Shown one piece after another: positions 50,520-60,107 of a stretch of 64,000 bases of DNA; within the stretch, counting starts at the first letter, position 1; each line of letters starts with the position of its first letter. Location: NCBI GenBank assembly GCA_002373775.1, contig DFJW01000114.1, forward strand, positions 13,647-77,646, written 5' to 3'. This DNA comes from Ruminococcus flavefaciens. Lineage in GTDB: Bacteria > Bacillota > Clostridia > Oscillospirales > Ruminococcaceae. Below the pieces are notes generated by a model. The model had not been told where the DNA came from. It saw only the letters and a list, made by a program, of their open reading frames with translations, and made no database searches. A program made the translations under genes and the position numbers.

Positions 50520-53000
50520 ATGAGTATCAGAATCGCGCTCGCAGGTAACCCTAACTGCGGCAAAACGACTCTATTCAATGCGCTGACTGGCTCAAATCAG
50601 TTTGTGGGAAACTGGCCGGGCGTTACGGTAGAAAAGAAGGAGGGCAAGCTGAAGAAGCATGATGATGTCATCATCACCGACCTTCCGGGTATCTATTCCC
50701 TTTCACCGTACACACTGGAAGAAGTCGTAGCAAGAAATTACCTGATAGGCGAGCGTCCGGATGCTATCCTTAACATCATCGACGGTACAAACCTTGAAAG
50801 AAACCTGTATCTTACCACACAGCTCACCGAACTCGGCATCCCCGTAGTTCTGGCAGTGAACATGATGGACGTCGTAAAGAAGAACGGCGACAAGATCGAC
50901 ATAAACGCTCTTTCAAAATCACTCGGATGCAAGATAGTTCAGATATCAGCTCTCAAGGGCGACGGTATCACAGAAGCAGCTGAGGCAGCTATCGCTGCTG
51001 CAAAGAACGGCAAGACAGTTCCGCAGCACAGCTTTTCCGGCACTGTTGAACATGCTCTTGCTCATATCGAAGAGGCAGCCGTACACAGCATGCCCGAAGA
51101 ACAGCAGCGCTGGTACGCCATAAAGCTCTTCGAACGCGATGAAAAAGTCATTGAGATGCTGAAACTGCCTGAGGATACTGTAAAGCACATCAACAGCGAC
51201 ATCGAAGCAGTTGAAAAGGAGATGGACGACGATTCAGAGTCCATTATCACAAATGAGCGCTATAATTACATAACAAGCATAATCAAGGGCAGCTACAAGA
51301 AAAAGAATGCCGGTTCACTCACGGTATCTGATAAGATAGATAAGGTCGTAACAAACCGCTGGCTCGGACTTCCTATCTTTGCACTTATCATGGTCATCGT
51401 ATACTACATATCGGTGACCACTATCGGTACATGGGTAACTGACTGGACCAATGACGGACTCTTCGGCGACGGCTTCCACCTCTTGGGAATGAGCGGCGAT
51501 TACGACGATGACCTTGAAAAGTGGGCTGACGAGAACGTATTCGTTGACGAGGTCGGCGCAGTTATCGACGCTGCTGTTGAAGACGAAGACATAAAGGGCG
51601 CTGATGAACTTCAGGGCGCATTTGAAGAAAAAGACTTCGGAGCATTCGAAGAGGCATACGGCAGCTATGTGGATGAATTCTACAAGAAGGCTGAGTATGC
51701 AGAGGATGACGAGGACGAAGAAGAGCCTCTGAATCCCGAAGAAGTATATGACATCGACGGTGCACTTGCAGGTGCACTGGATGAAGAGGGAGAATTTGCT
51801 GCTCCCGATCCTGCTGACTACGGAACATGGGTACCCGGCGTACCTGTACTGGTAGAAAAAGGACTTGACGCAGTAAACTGCGGCGACTGGCTCAAGAGCC
51901 TCATCCTTGACGGTATCGTAGCCGGTGTTGGTGCGGTCCTCGGATTCGTACCGCAGATGTTCGTGCTCTTCATCTTCCTTGCTATCCTTGAATCCTGCGG
52001 ATATATGGCAAGAGTTGCATTCATCATGGACAGGATCTTCCGCAGATTCGGTCTTTCAGGCAAGTCATTCATCCCGATCCTCATCGGTACAGGATGCGGC
52101 GTTCCCGGAATCATGGCTTCTCGTACTATCGAGAACGAGCGTGACCGCCGTATGACGATCATGACAACAACTTTCATCCCCTGCGGCGCTAAGCTCCCGA
52201 TCATCTCAATGATCGCAGTTGCACTGTTCGACGGCGCATGGTGGGTAGGTCCCAGTGCATACTTCCTCGGAATGGCAGCTATCATCATCTCCGGTATCAT
52301 GCTCAAGAAGACAAAGATGTTTGCCGGTGATCCTGCACCTTTCGTAATGGAGCTTCCTGCATACCATGTACCTACAGTAAGCAACGTTCTCCGCTCAATG
52401 TGGGAGCGCGGCTGGTCATTCATCAAGAAGGCCGGCACTATCATCCTCATTTCATCCATCGTTATCTGGGCAGGTTCAGTACACGGCTGGCCGGAAGGCG
52501 GATCATTCGCATTCGATCCTGATATGGAACTTTCAGATTCTATCCTCGGTCATATTGGTAATGCTATAAAGTGGATATTTGCTCCTCTCGGTTTCAGCAA
52601 TGCAGCTGCAGCGGTCGCTACAGTTATGGGACTTGTTGCAAAGGAAGAAGTTGTCGGCGTATTCGGTGTACTCGACTTCGAAGGCCTTTCAAAGCTTGCA
52701 GGTTACTCATTCCTCGCATTCAACCTTCTCTGTGCACCTTGCTTCGCAGCTATCGGTGCTATGAAGAGAGAGATGAACAATACAAAGTGGACACTCTTCG
52801 CAGTTGGCTATCAGTGCGTATTTGCTTATGCAGTTGCACTCGTTATCTATCAGCTCGGCTGCCTGTTCACAGGAAATGTACACATCCTCGGACTCATAGT
52901 TGCTGTCGCACTCATCGCTTTCATAGTTTACATGCTTGCAAGACCTTATAAGGAAGCAACAAAGCTTGAAAAGAAAGTAAAAGTGTCAAAGAAGGCATAA
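50520..53000 (+). CDS. feoB: Ferrous iron transporter FeoB with long acidic insert
   Basis: 826 residues. N-terminal G domain: G1 GNPNCGKTT, G3 DLPG, G4-like NMMD (form varies from NKxD), and SALKGDG. Then the FeoB membrane core with paired Gate motifs (GTGCGVPGIMASRT and the later CAPCFAAIGAMKRE). Residues about 320-455, after the first helix, form an unusually acidic segment (YAEDDEDEEEPLNPEE) facing the outside, longer than in typical FeoB. Moves Fe(II) into the cell. The last gene in the unit is the Cys-rich peptide. Confidence 0.95.
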   Translation: MSIRIALAGNPNCGKTTLFNALTGSNQFVGNWPGVTVEKKEGKLKKHDDVIITDLPGIYSLSPYTLEEVVARNYLIGERPDAILNIIDGTNLERNLYLTTQLTELGIPVVLAVNMMDVVKKNGDKIDINALSKSLGCKIVQISALKGDGITEAAEAAIAAAKNGKTVPQHSFSGTVEHALAHIEEAAVHSMPEEQQRWYAIKLFERDEKVIEMLKLPEDTVKHINSDIEAVEKEMDDDSESIITNERYNYITSIIKGSYKKKNAGSLTVSDKIDKVVTNRWLGLPIFALIMVIVYYISVTTIGTWVTDWTNDGLFGDGFHLLGMSGDYDDDLEKWADENVFVDEVGAVIDAAVEDEDIKGADELQGAFEEKDFGAFEEAYGSYVDEFYKKAEYAEDDEDEEEPLNPEEVYDIDGALAGALDEEGEFAAPDPADYGTWVPGVPVLVEKGLDAVNCGDWLKSLILDGIVAGVGAVLGFVPQMFVLFIFLAILESCGYMARVAFIMDRIFRRFGLSGKSFIPILIGTGCGVPGIMASRTIENERDRRMTIMTTTFIPCGAKLPIISMIAVALFDGAWWVGPSAYFLGMAAIIISGIMLKKTKMFAGDPAPFVMELPAYHVPTVSNVLRSMWERGWSFIKKAGTIILISSIVIWAGSVHGWPEGGSFAFDPDMELSDSILGHIGNAIKWIFAPLGFSNAAAAVATVMGLVAKEEVVGVFGVLDFEGLSKLAGYSFLAFNLLCAPCFAAIGAMKREMNNTKWTLFAVGYQCVFAYAVALVIYQLGCLFTGNVHILGLIVAVALIAFIVYMLARPYKEATKLEKKVKVSKKA

Positions 53001-53007
53001 GATATAA

Positions 53008-53034
53008 GCATCCCCGCACATCAAGCGGGGATGC
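53008..53034 (+). terminator. Hairpin between feoB and the Cys-rich gene
   Basis: GCATCCCCGC / GCGGGGATGC, a perfect 10-bp stem. No T-run follows, so it more likely stabilises the feoB mRNA or reduces read-through than ends it. Confidence 0.5.
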
Positions 53035-53058
53035 ACTTTATAAAATGGAGGGATCAAT

Positions 53059-53253
53059 ATGATCGGCTGGCTCTCTGCAAATATCGGTTCGCTGGCAGTG
53101 GGACTTGTACTGATTATCATTGTCAGTCTTATAATATACCGCATGGTCAAAGACAAGAAGGAAGGAAAGTCTTCATGCAGTCATGGCTGTCAGAATTGCG
53201 CTATGCACGGTCAGTGCCATCAGTACAGTTCAAAGGATGCTTCCGCAAAATGA
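53059..53253 (+). CDS. FeoB-associated Cys-rich membrane protein
   Basis: 64 residues; GGAGGG site. One helix (about 10-29, GSLAVGLVLIIIVSLIIYRM), a basic stop-transfer segment, and a Cys-rich tail with CSHGCQNCAMHGQCH. This small family (PF12669-type) regularly follows feoB in Firmicutes and may bind iron at the inner face. It ends the feo unit. Confidence 0.85.
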   Translation: MIGWLSANIGSLAVGLVLIIIVSLIIYRMVKDKKEGKSSCSHGCQNCAMHGQCHQYSSKDASAK

Positions 53254-53259
53254 ATACAC

Positions 53260-53300
53260 CGCCGGCAATGAGCATTTTATGTCCTGAGCCGGCGCTTTTT
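53260..53300 (+). terminator. Terminator of the feo operon
   Basis: CGCCGGC pairs with GCCGGCG around a loop of about 21 bases, then CTTTTTT. Confidence 0.8.
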
Positions 53301-53358
53301 TATGTGAAATATGGAATTTGTGTCTTGTTATAAGGCTTTATTTCGTTAAATCGCAGTA

Positions 53359-53387
53359 TTGAATATATCTTTATGACGTGGTATAAT
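53359..53387 (+). promoter_or_regulatory. Promoter of the GH5 gene
   Basis: TTGAAT, 17-base spacer, TATAAT with TGG extension before the -10. Confidence 0.75.
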
Positions 53388-53427
53388 TATTATGTTGCAA
53401 AATGAAAGCAGAAAGTAGTGTGGAAAT

Positions 53428-55527
53428 ATGAATAAAAGGATCGCTGCGATCGTATCAGCTTCGACACTTGTTATCTCAATGTGCGGATGCGGGAGCAGCA
53501 GCAGTTCCAGACGTGATTTCATATCCGGCAATTCAATAGGAGGAGGTTCACTTGCAGAGACTGTAACAGAGGAGGAAATATCTCCGGATGATGTTACTGC
53601 CGAGAATATCACTGAGGAAACAGAAACAATCCCGGAGGAGACTGAAGCTGTGACCGAACATGTAAGTCCGAGAGAAGTCTTCACATCCGAGCTGGGTACA
53701 GAAACAGAAGTAAAACAGACTATCCCATTTACTCCTGATCTCAACACTGTGAAAGTGCCTCTTTCAAAACTGATCGAGGAAGGGGACAGGATATCTTCTT
53801 TTGATTTTGAGGTGTATTCTGCCGACGGTTCGGCTATCGGTACATATAAGGGCGGATTCGGCATTTCCGTAAGCGAGGATTGTCCTGCCGGAAAGGACGG
53901 CTGGTATCAGTCGCCGGATTTCGAGATGTATGTGAACTCTTCCTACGCCGACTTTCACTGGGACGTTCCTGCTGAGATCAGGGACTATATACACGAAGGC
54001 GGAGACGTCATGATAGGATACTGGTGGGGAGGCACTTCAAGTGTGACTATCGACTGCGCTGTATGTACATTCACCCGTTCCCGTGAGTTACCGGTAGACG
54101 GTTCTGTGGATCATCCGGTAGGCAAGACTTTGAACTGGTCCGGCACTGACAATACTGTCAGCATAAAAGCTTCCGACATACTGCCCGAAGGAGCAGTCCC
54201 GCAGGTGATAAGCTATAAAGTGACTGCACCGGGAGGAATGAAGAAATTCGTAGGATTCGGCGCTGTAAGTTCCTCTCTCGGTTATAGCAAGTCTGTGGAT
54301 GCGGGAATGCTGACCGACGGTTCACAGGTGACTTATGACTGGTATGTGTCTGACGAAGCCAAAAACCTTGTATCAGAGGATGGTGAGATAATGTTTACAT
54401 ATGGTTGGAGCGAACAGCCGACTGTGACGCTGGATTCTGTCACAGTTGTGTATAGTATAGGCAATGCCCCTTCAGTGCCTTCAGGTACTGAACAGAAGAC
54501 CACCGAAGCTACAGAGCTTCCTTCAGGATTCCGTTCTGCAAAAGAGATATCTTCAGAGATAAACGTGGGCTGGAATCTTGGCAATACTCTTGAATGTTAC
54601 AACTATTCCGACTATACATCAAATGCAGAGACAGCATGGGGAAATCTCAAGACCACCGAAGCAATGGTGAAGAGCGTTAAGGACGCCGGGTTCAATTCCA
54701 TACGCATACCTGTGACATGGGGAGAGCATATGGACGGCGACACTATCGACCGGGAATGGCTCGACCGCGTACAGGAAGTCGTGGATTACGCATACGATAA
54801 CGATATGTTCGTAATACTGAACATGCACCACGATGACTATATATGGTTTACTCCCAGCGATGCAGATTACGCATCCGACAGCTCAAAGCTCAAGAAGATA
54901 TGGGAGCAGATAAGTGCCCGTTTCGGGGATTACGGCGACCGCCTTATATTCGAAGGCATGAACGAGCCGAGAACAGTAGGCAGCCAGAATGAGTGGATGG
55001 GCGGAACTTCCGCAGAAAGATCGGTACTCAACAAGTACACTCAGGACTTTGTCAATACCGTAAGAGCAAGCGGCGGAAACAACGCATACAGAACGCTCAT
55101 GGTACCTTCATACGCAGCTTCAGCTGAGACAGCTGCCATAAACGATATGGTAGTACCCTCTGACAGCAATATAATAGTTTCCGTCCACTACTATGCGCCG
55201 TGGAAGTTCTCCGAAGGAAAGAGCACCACATTCGGTGACAGTGAGAAAGCGGAACTTGACCGCAAATTCGCTGAACTCAAACAGAGATTCATCGACAGGG
55301 GAACACCTGTGATTATAGACGAATTCGGCTGCATCAACGCTGCTGACGCTGCAACTCGTGCTTCATACTATGAATACTATATCCATGCCGCAAAAGCGCA
55401 GGGAATAAAGTGCTTTGTCTGGGACAACGGCGTAAGTTCCGGAAGCGACAGCTACGGTATCTTCAACCGAGGCAGTCTCAAATGGGACAGCACACTGCTG
55501 GACGGCATAATGAAAGGCACAAACTGA
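53428..55527 (+). CDS. Membrane-anchored GH5 endoglucanase with two binding-type modules
   Basis: 699 residues. Signal peptide ending VISMCGCG gives a likely lipoprotein anchor rather than a dockerin. A Glu/Thr linker (about 45-85) precedes two beta modules (about 90-215 and 225-350) related to the repeats of the dockerin protein at 2164-4161, then a short linker. The catalytic domain at about 360-695 is GH5, probably subfamily 4. It has EGMNEPR (acid/base Glu), VHYYAPW and IIDEFG (nucleophile Glu). Acts on cellulose or xyloglucan at the cell surface. Its 3' end meets the promoter of the KS gene. Confidence 0.9.
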   Translation: MNKRIAAIVSASTLVISMCGCGSSSSSRRDFISGNSIGGGSLAETVTEEEISPDDVTAENITEETETIPEETEAVTEHVSPREVFTSELGTETEVKQTIPFTPDLNTVKVPLSKLIEEGDRISSFDFEVYSADGSAIGTYKGGFGISVSEDCPAGKDGWYQSPDFEMYVNSSYADFHWDVPAEIRDYIHEGGDVMIGYWWGGTSSVTIDCAVCTFTRSRELPVDGSVDHPVGKTLNWSGTDNTVSIKASDILPEGAVPQVISYKVTAPGGMKKFVGFGAVSSSLGYSKSVDAGMLTDGSQVTYDWYVSDEAKNLVSEDGEIMFTYGWSEQPTVTLDSVTVVYSIGNAPSVPSGTEQKTTEATELPSGFRSAKEISSEINVGWNLGNTLECYNYSDYTSNAETAWGNLKTTEAMVKSVKDAGFNSIRIPVTWGEHMDGDTIDREWLDRVQEVVDYAYDNDMFVILNMHHDDYIWFTPSDADYASDSSKLKKIWEQISARFGDYGDRLIFEGMNEPRTVGSQNEWMGGTSAERSVLNKYTQDFVNTVRASGGNNAYRTLMVPSYAASAETAAINDMVVPSDSNIIVSVHYYAPWKFSEGKSTTFGDSEKAELDRKFAELKQRFIDRGTPVIIDEFGCINAADAATRASYYEYYIHAAKAQGIKCFVWDNGVSSGSDSYGIFNRGSLKWDSTLLDGIMKGTN

Positions 55528-55550
55528 AAAAATGCACAGCCGGATGAACG

Positions 55551-55579
55551 TTGACATTCGGCTGTATGTGTGCTATAAT
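55551..55579 (+). promoter_or_regulatory. Consensus sigma-A promoter of the KS-ACP-ACP gene
   Basis: TTGACA, 17-base spacer, TATAAT, a full consensus promoter. Its -35 sits within an ACAGCCG / CGGCTGT inverted repeat (55536-55566). Confidence 0.85.
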
Positions 55580-55582
55580 AAT

Positions 55583-55621
55583 AAAGATCGATAGTATTCT
55601 GACGATATATCGATCTTTTTT
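55583..55621 (+). terminator. Terminator-like hairpin in the leader of the KS gene
   Basis: AAAGATCGATA (55583-55593) pairs perfectly with TATCGATCTTT (55608-55618), followed by TTT. It lies between the promoter and the gene, so it either attenuates transcription or serves as a dyad operator at the start site. Confidence 0.7.
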
Positions 55622-55631
55622 AACGCATGCA

Positions 55632-55647
55632 GTTAGCCAATGCTAAC
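55632..55647. promoter_or_regulatory. Metal-regulator-like operator before the KS gene (site C)
   Basis: GTTAGC CAAT GCTAAC, a perfect palindrome with the same GTTAG-N6-CTAAC frame as the feo sites. It is 17 bases before the start codon, downstream of the leader hairpin. Confidence 0.65.
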
Positions 55648-55664
55648 AGAAAGGGTATCATATC

Positions 55665-58031
55665 ATGAAAGTAAAAATCGCAGTAATTGGAATGAATTTT
55701 CGTTTACCCGGGGCAGACAGCATAGAACAGCTCCATTGGCTGCTTATGAGAAAGAAGTCAATGATCCGCAGCCTTGATGACAGCAGAATGAGATTTGTCA
55801 GCGAGCCCGAAGGAAAAGAGCGCAGACACGGCTTCATCGAAGATATAGATGCTTTTGACAACTCGTTCTTCTCGGTATCAAATCATGAAGCGCGGATGAT
55901 GAGTCCGGAAATGCGTCTCTCGCTGACCTGTGCAGCCGGAGCAGTGCTTGATGCAGGGTATTCGCTCAGAGAAGTCAAAGGGACGAACTGCGGAGTTATC
56001 GTCTCCCAGAGCAATTCAAACTATAAGCTGGGCATAAAAGAGAGGGACGGTTCATCTCTCATCGGCAGTCTTCCGGCAATGACAGCAGGAAATATCGCAT
56101 TTCACCTTGATCTCCGCGGACCTAATCTCTCGCTGTCCAGTGAGTGTGCGTCAACGCTTGTCGCCGTTCATGAAGCAGCGGTAAAGCTGGTGACCGGTCA
56201 GGCGGATATGATGCTGGTAGGAGGCGCTGAGACATCAGATCTCAGCAGGAATACCCTTGCCGAGATAGATGCTTCCGGCATCATATCTCCAAGCGGCACA
56301 TGCCTGCCGTTCGATAAGAAAGCGGACGGGACCATGCCCGGAGAGGGAGCAGGATTCGTACTTCTGAAACGGTATGAAGATGCCGTAAAGGACGGCGACC
56401 ACATCTACGGCTGCATCCTTGCAACGGAACTCAACGGAAACGGCTCAAGATCCGGAAACGTCACAGCTCCAAGTGCCGAAGCACAGGCGGAAGTCATCAG
56501 AAAAGCGTGGGCATCTGCCGGTGTGACCGGAAGTGATATCACCGAGATAGAGGCACACGGCACATCGACCAGACTTGGCGATCCCGTGGAATTCAACGGC
56601 ATAAAAAGCTGCGTAGATGAATTGAAGAGGGACAAGCCGGTATATGTGTCCACTATAAAATCGAATATCGGACATCTCTCAAATATGGCAGGGCTTGCTT
56701 CGCTGATAAAGGTGCTTGCCGGATTTGAGAACAACGTGTTCTATCCGATAGCAGGCACAACGGATATCAAGGAAGAGTTCAGGGCAGACAATGTGAAAAT
56801 AGCGCTTGAACCCGTATATTTCAGCAGCACTGCAAAGCGTGTGGCAGGGATCAGTGCTTTCGGATTCAACGGCACTAATGTGCATATCGTGTTGGAAAAT
56901 ATCCCTGTTACCGGAAGAGTTCCTTCATCAGTGCCTGACAGACGCAATCGCATGGTAAAGATCAGCGTAAAGGATCCGCAGCTCTTTGACGAACATCTGG
57001 ATGCGGTGTGCAAGGCACTGCGTACAGGCAGAAAAGATATAAACGATGCGGTCTATACTCTGAACCGCGGACGCGACGACTACAGATACCGCGGCGCAGT
57101 TGTCTTTGATGATGCTGATGAGTGCATACTGAAACTGAGCGGCTGCAAAATGTACGACACCGGTTCGGCGCCTAAGAAGTTCAGCTGCAATGACAGCAGC
57201 GCAGCTGATCTGCTTCGTGAACTTGGCGTGGAGATAGATGAAAACGGCACAGCACTGCCGGAAAATATAAAAGATATCGCAGAGGCAGCAGCGTTCTGTT
57301 ATGTGAACGGCGCAGATATCGACTGGGAGAGATACTACAGCGGAGCAGCTTTCAGAAGAGGATCACTTCCGTTCAGGATGATGAAAGAGAAGCATTTCTG
57401 GAACGACATGCTGCGGGAGACCGGAAGTACATCCCGGAAAGCAGATGTCCCGGAGACCGGTGCTGTAAAGGCGGAAACAGTGAGTGAGCCGGCAGCTTCC
57501 GCGGTCAGAGCTGAAGAGAGCAGACCTGTATGCAGCTGCAATGCTGTGGAAAGTGATACAGAAAAGATACTTTTGCAGGAATACCGGAACGCACTTGATG
57601 ATGATACCATAACCGGAAATGATCCCATATTCGATCACGGAGCAAATTCCCTGACTGTGATGCGGATCGTGAACAGGCTGGGAGAACTGGGGATAACCGC
57701 AGAATATCAGGATTTCTACAATTATGAGAATGCCCATGACCTTGCTGAGTATTTGGACAGCAAGAATAACGCAACAGCAGAGAAAACCGCTGCAAGCGAG
57801 CCGGAGAAGCCGGCATCAGACCTTACAGACATCATCCTCAGCGTGTGCCGTGAAGCACTGGAAGATGACAGCATAGGCGCGGATGATCCGCTTTTTGATG
57901 CCGGTCTGAATTCTATCACCATGATAAGGATAATAGGCAGACTCAGTCAGTACGATATAACCCTTGAAACGGATGATTTTTACGACTACGAGACTGTCAG
58001 CGGACTTGCAGGATATTTAGGAGGCAAATGA
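55665..58031 (+). CDS. Ketosynthase with two tandem acyl-carrier domains
   Basis: 788 residues. KS domain about 1-420 with intact Cys-His-His triad: Cys161 (SSECASTLVAV), His298 (EAHGTSTRLGDP) and His337 (KSNIGHLSNMAG). The residues before Cys161 (SSE in place of DTA) are unusual. A post-KS linker (about 430-590) is followed by two carrier domains, about 631-698 and 718-787, with phosphopantetheine serines at Ser662 (HGANSLTVM) and Ser750 (AGLNSITMI). No acyltransferase, adenylation or reductase domain in cis. It should extend an acyl chain on a carrier, with substrates from trans-acting enzymes. Part of a three-gene unit with the condensation and ketoreductase genes. Confidence 0.88.
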   Translation: MKVKIAVIGMNFRLPGADSIEQLHWLLMRKKSMIRSLDDSRMRFVSEPEGKERRHGFIEDIDAFDNSFFSVSNHEARMMSPEMRLSLTCAAGAVLDAGYSLREVKGTNCGVIVSQSNSNYKLGIKERDGSSLIGSLPAMTAGNIAFHLDLRGPNLSLSSECASTLVAVHEAAVKLVTGQADMMLVGGAETSDLSRNTLAEIDASGIISPSGTCLPFDKKADGTMPGEGAGFVLLKRYEDAVKDGDHIYGCILATELNGNGSRSGNVTAPSAEAQAEVIRKAWASAGVTGSDITEIEAHGTSTRLGDPVEFNGIKSCVDELKRDKPVYVSTIKSNIGHLSNMAGLASLIKVLAGFENNVFYPIAGTTDIKEEFRADNVKIALEPVYFSSTAKRVAGISAFGFNGTNVHIVLENIPVTGRVPSSVPDRRNRMVKISVKDPQLFDEHLDAVCKALRTGRKDINDAVYTLNRGRDDYRYRGAVVFDDADECILKLSGCKMYDTGSAPKKFSCNDSSAADLLRELGVEIDENGTALPENIKDIAEAAAFCYVNGADIDWERYYSGAAFRRGSLPFRMMKEKHFWNDMLRETGSTSRKADVPETGAVKAETVSEPAASAVRAEESRPVCSCNAVESDTEKILLQEYRNALDDDTITGNDPIFDHGANSLTVMRIVNRLGELGITAEYQDFYNYENAHDLAEYLDSKNNATAEKTAASEPEKPASDLTDIILSVCREALEDDSIGADDPLFDAGLNSITMIRIIGRLSQYDITLETDDFYDYETVSGLAGYLGGK

Positions 58032-58032
58032 G

Positions 58033-59334
58033 ATGTCACAGTACACGAATGAAAACGACTTCTACCACGATAACAGCGGCGAATACTGGTTCCCTATGGT
58101 GGGCTTTCCGGGCTTCATGCTGAAACTCCATTATGAATTCGGCACCAATCTGAGCATAGCCATGGGTATCAGGGTGAAAGGGCAGCTGTATCCGGAAAGG
58201 CTTGAAGCAGCGATACAGAAGCTTTTCTGCCGCCATGATGCTTTCAGGATGGTGTTCCATATCAAAGACGATGCGTTCTATTACAGCATCCTGAAAAAAG
58301 TGGATTTCAAGCTTGAAGTGCTTGATACCATTGGTGACACCGATGATGAGAGGTATTCGTATGCCAAGCAGAAGATAGACGAGGACGCAAGGGACAACAT
58401 CGACGTTATAGATAAGCTTTGCGTGAGGTTCAGATGCTGGCGTATAAATGACACTGACCATATAGTATACGTCAACGCACATCATGTCATATACGATGTG
58501 GTATCACTTTTCAATACAGTCAATGAACTGTTCAGAGAGTATGCAGCTCCTTCGGATGAAAACTGTGAAGACTGCAAACTGGAACTGCATGAGTACTATG
58601 CAGGCAAGCAGGCTCTGCTGAAGGAAAAAGGCGATGAGTACAATAATTACTGGGCTGCTCAGACAGAAGGCTACAGCTGGCTCAAACTTCCTGTACCGTC
58701 AGAATCCGTTTCCGAGGATTCACAGAAACTCTTCCACATTACCCTTGACAGGCAGAAACTGGAGAGAGCGTCAAGAAAAATGAGAGTATCGCCCTTTGCC
58801 GTCATTACAGCAGCATATCACCTCTGTCTCTATAAGGCATTCGGAGAAAAGGACACGATAATCACATTCGGCTGCGTAGACAGGATAGATCTGAAGAACA
58901 AGGACATTGTGGGACCGTTGGTCTTAGGTCTGCCGAACAGGATAAAGACAGATCCGGAGGAGAGTTTTGCTTCACTTGTAAAGCGGACTGCAAAAAAGGC
59001 ACAGGAGAATATGGGCTACTGTGCGTATGTCCCGCTTCCGGCACAGCTTTCGAGCCAGTTTGCCATAACCTATGCGAATCAGAATTCGCCGGACATAAAT
59101 GAGAACATGTCCATAGTGCTGCCGGATGTGGCGAGAAAATACGAAGACTTCTTCATGCTCTGCGTGAATAATACGGCGCATACCATTGAGATAGATATGC
59201 AGTGTGACCTGACAAGGTATGATCATCACCATGTCCGCTCAATGTTCAACACCATGAGATATGCCCTCATGGAAGCTGACAGAGCTGAAAGCTTTACCAT
59301 AGATTCGGTTCCTGATGAGAATGCGGAGGGATAA
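58033..59334 (+). CDS. Stand-alone condensation-domain protein
   Basis: 433 residues, one base after the KS stop. NRPS condensation-domain fold: first core motif region KLFCRHDAFRMVF, and the catalytic HHxxxD motif as H150-H151-V-I-Y-D155 with Val in place of the usual final Gly. No adenylation or carrier domain attached. It probably joins an acyl chain held on one of the KS carriers to an amine or alcohol. Stand-alone condensation proteins also release products. Substrate unknown. Stop overlaps the next gene (TAATG). Confidence 0.85.
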   Translation: MSQYTNENDFYHDNSGEYWFPMVGFPGFMLKLHYEFGTNLSIAMGIRVKGQLYPERLEAAIQKLFCRHDAFRMVFHIKDDAFYYSILKKVDFKLEVLDTIGDTDDERYSYAKQKIDEDARDNIDVIDKLCVRFRCWRINDTDHIVYVNAHHVIYDVVSLFNTVNELFREYAAPSDENCEDCKLELHEYYAGKQALLKEKGDEYNNYWAAQTEGYSWLKLPVPSESVSEDSQKLFHITLDRQKLERASRKMRVSPFAVITAAYHLCLYKAFGEKDTIITFGCVDRIDLKNKDIVGPLVLGLPNRIKTDPEESFASLVKRTAKKAQENMGYCAYVPLPAQLSSQFAITYANQNSPDINENMSIVLPDVARKYEDFFMLCVNNTAHTIEIDMQCDLTRYDHHHVRSMFNTMRYALMEADRAESFTIDSVPDENAEG

Positions 59335-60080
59335 TGATGAAAAAGACAGCAGTGATAACAGGAGCGTCCGGCGGTATAGGCAGATCAATAGCCGGACTGT
59401 TTGCCGGAGCAGGCTATTCGCTGTGCCTGTGCTGCTCATCTGAAAAGAAGTGCAGCACTCTGAAAGGCATGGCAGACGGATTCAGAGAAAAATACGGGAC
59501 AGAAAGCATGATATCGGCATTCGATGTTTCGGTAAAAGAGAACTGCATAAAGGCAGTCGGGGATATGTATGAAAGATTCGGCAGCATAGATGTACTTGTG
59601 AACAACGCCGGGATATCGGATTTTTCCATGCTTCTCAGCGAAAGCGAGGAGGAGTACCGTAAGGTCATGGCTTCAAACACAGACGGCTGCTTCTTTATGA
59701 TGCAGGCAGCCGGCGCGGTCATGAAGAAACAGCACAGCGGAAGCATCGTGAACATCTCATCGGTAGCCGGCCTTAAAGGAAGCCCCGGAGTAGCCGCATA
59801 TTCAGCTTCAAAAGCAGCGATAAACGGTCTGACCATGACCGCGGCAGCAGAACTTGCTGTGTCGGGAATAAGAGTAAATGCAGTTGCGCCCGGAATGATA
59901 GATGCCGGGATGTCGGAATCACTGAGTGAAGAGACAAAGCGGATAACTGCAAGGGCTTCTGCAATGAAAAGATACGGCACAGCCGATGAAGTTGCGCAGG
60001 CAGTCTATTTCCTTGCATCACCGGCAGCGTCATACATAACCGGTCAGATACTCCGCGTTGACGGCGGTATGAATATCTGA
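59334..60080 (+). CDS. SDR-type 3-oxoacyl-carrier reductase (FabG-like)
   Basis: 248 residues; starts in the TAATG overlap. Rossmann motif TGASGGIG (9-16), NNAG (90-93) and the Ser143-Tyr156-Lys160 triad (YSASK). C-terminal ITGQILRVDGG is typical of FabG. It should reduce the beta-keto product of the neighbouring ketosynthase to a beta-hydroxyacyl group. Because housekeeping FabG genes usually sit with fab genes, this copy most likely belongs to the pathway here. Confidence 0.9.
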   Translation: MMKKTAVITGASGGIGRSIAGLFAGAGYSLCLCCSSEKKCSTLKGMADGFREKYGTESMISAFDVSVKENCIKAVGDMYERFGSIDVLVNNAGISDFSMLLSESEEEYRKVMASNTDGCFFMMQAAGAVMKKQHSGSIVNISSVAGLKGSPGVAAYSASKAAINGLTMTAAAELAVSGIRVNAVAPGMIDAGMSESLSEETKRITARASAMKRYGTADEVAQAVYFLASPAASYITGQILRVDGGMNI

Positions 60081-60107
60081 ACCGCATCCGTAAACTCATA
60101 ACAGAAC

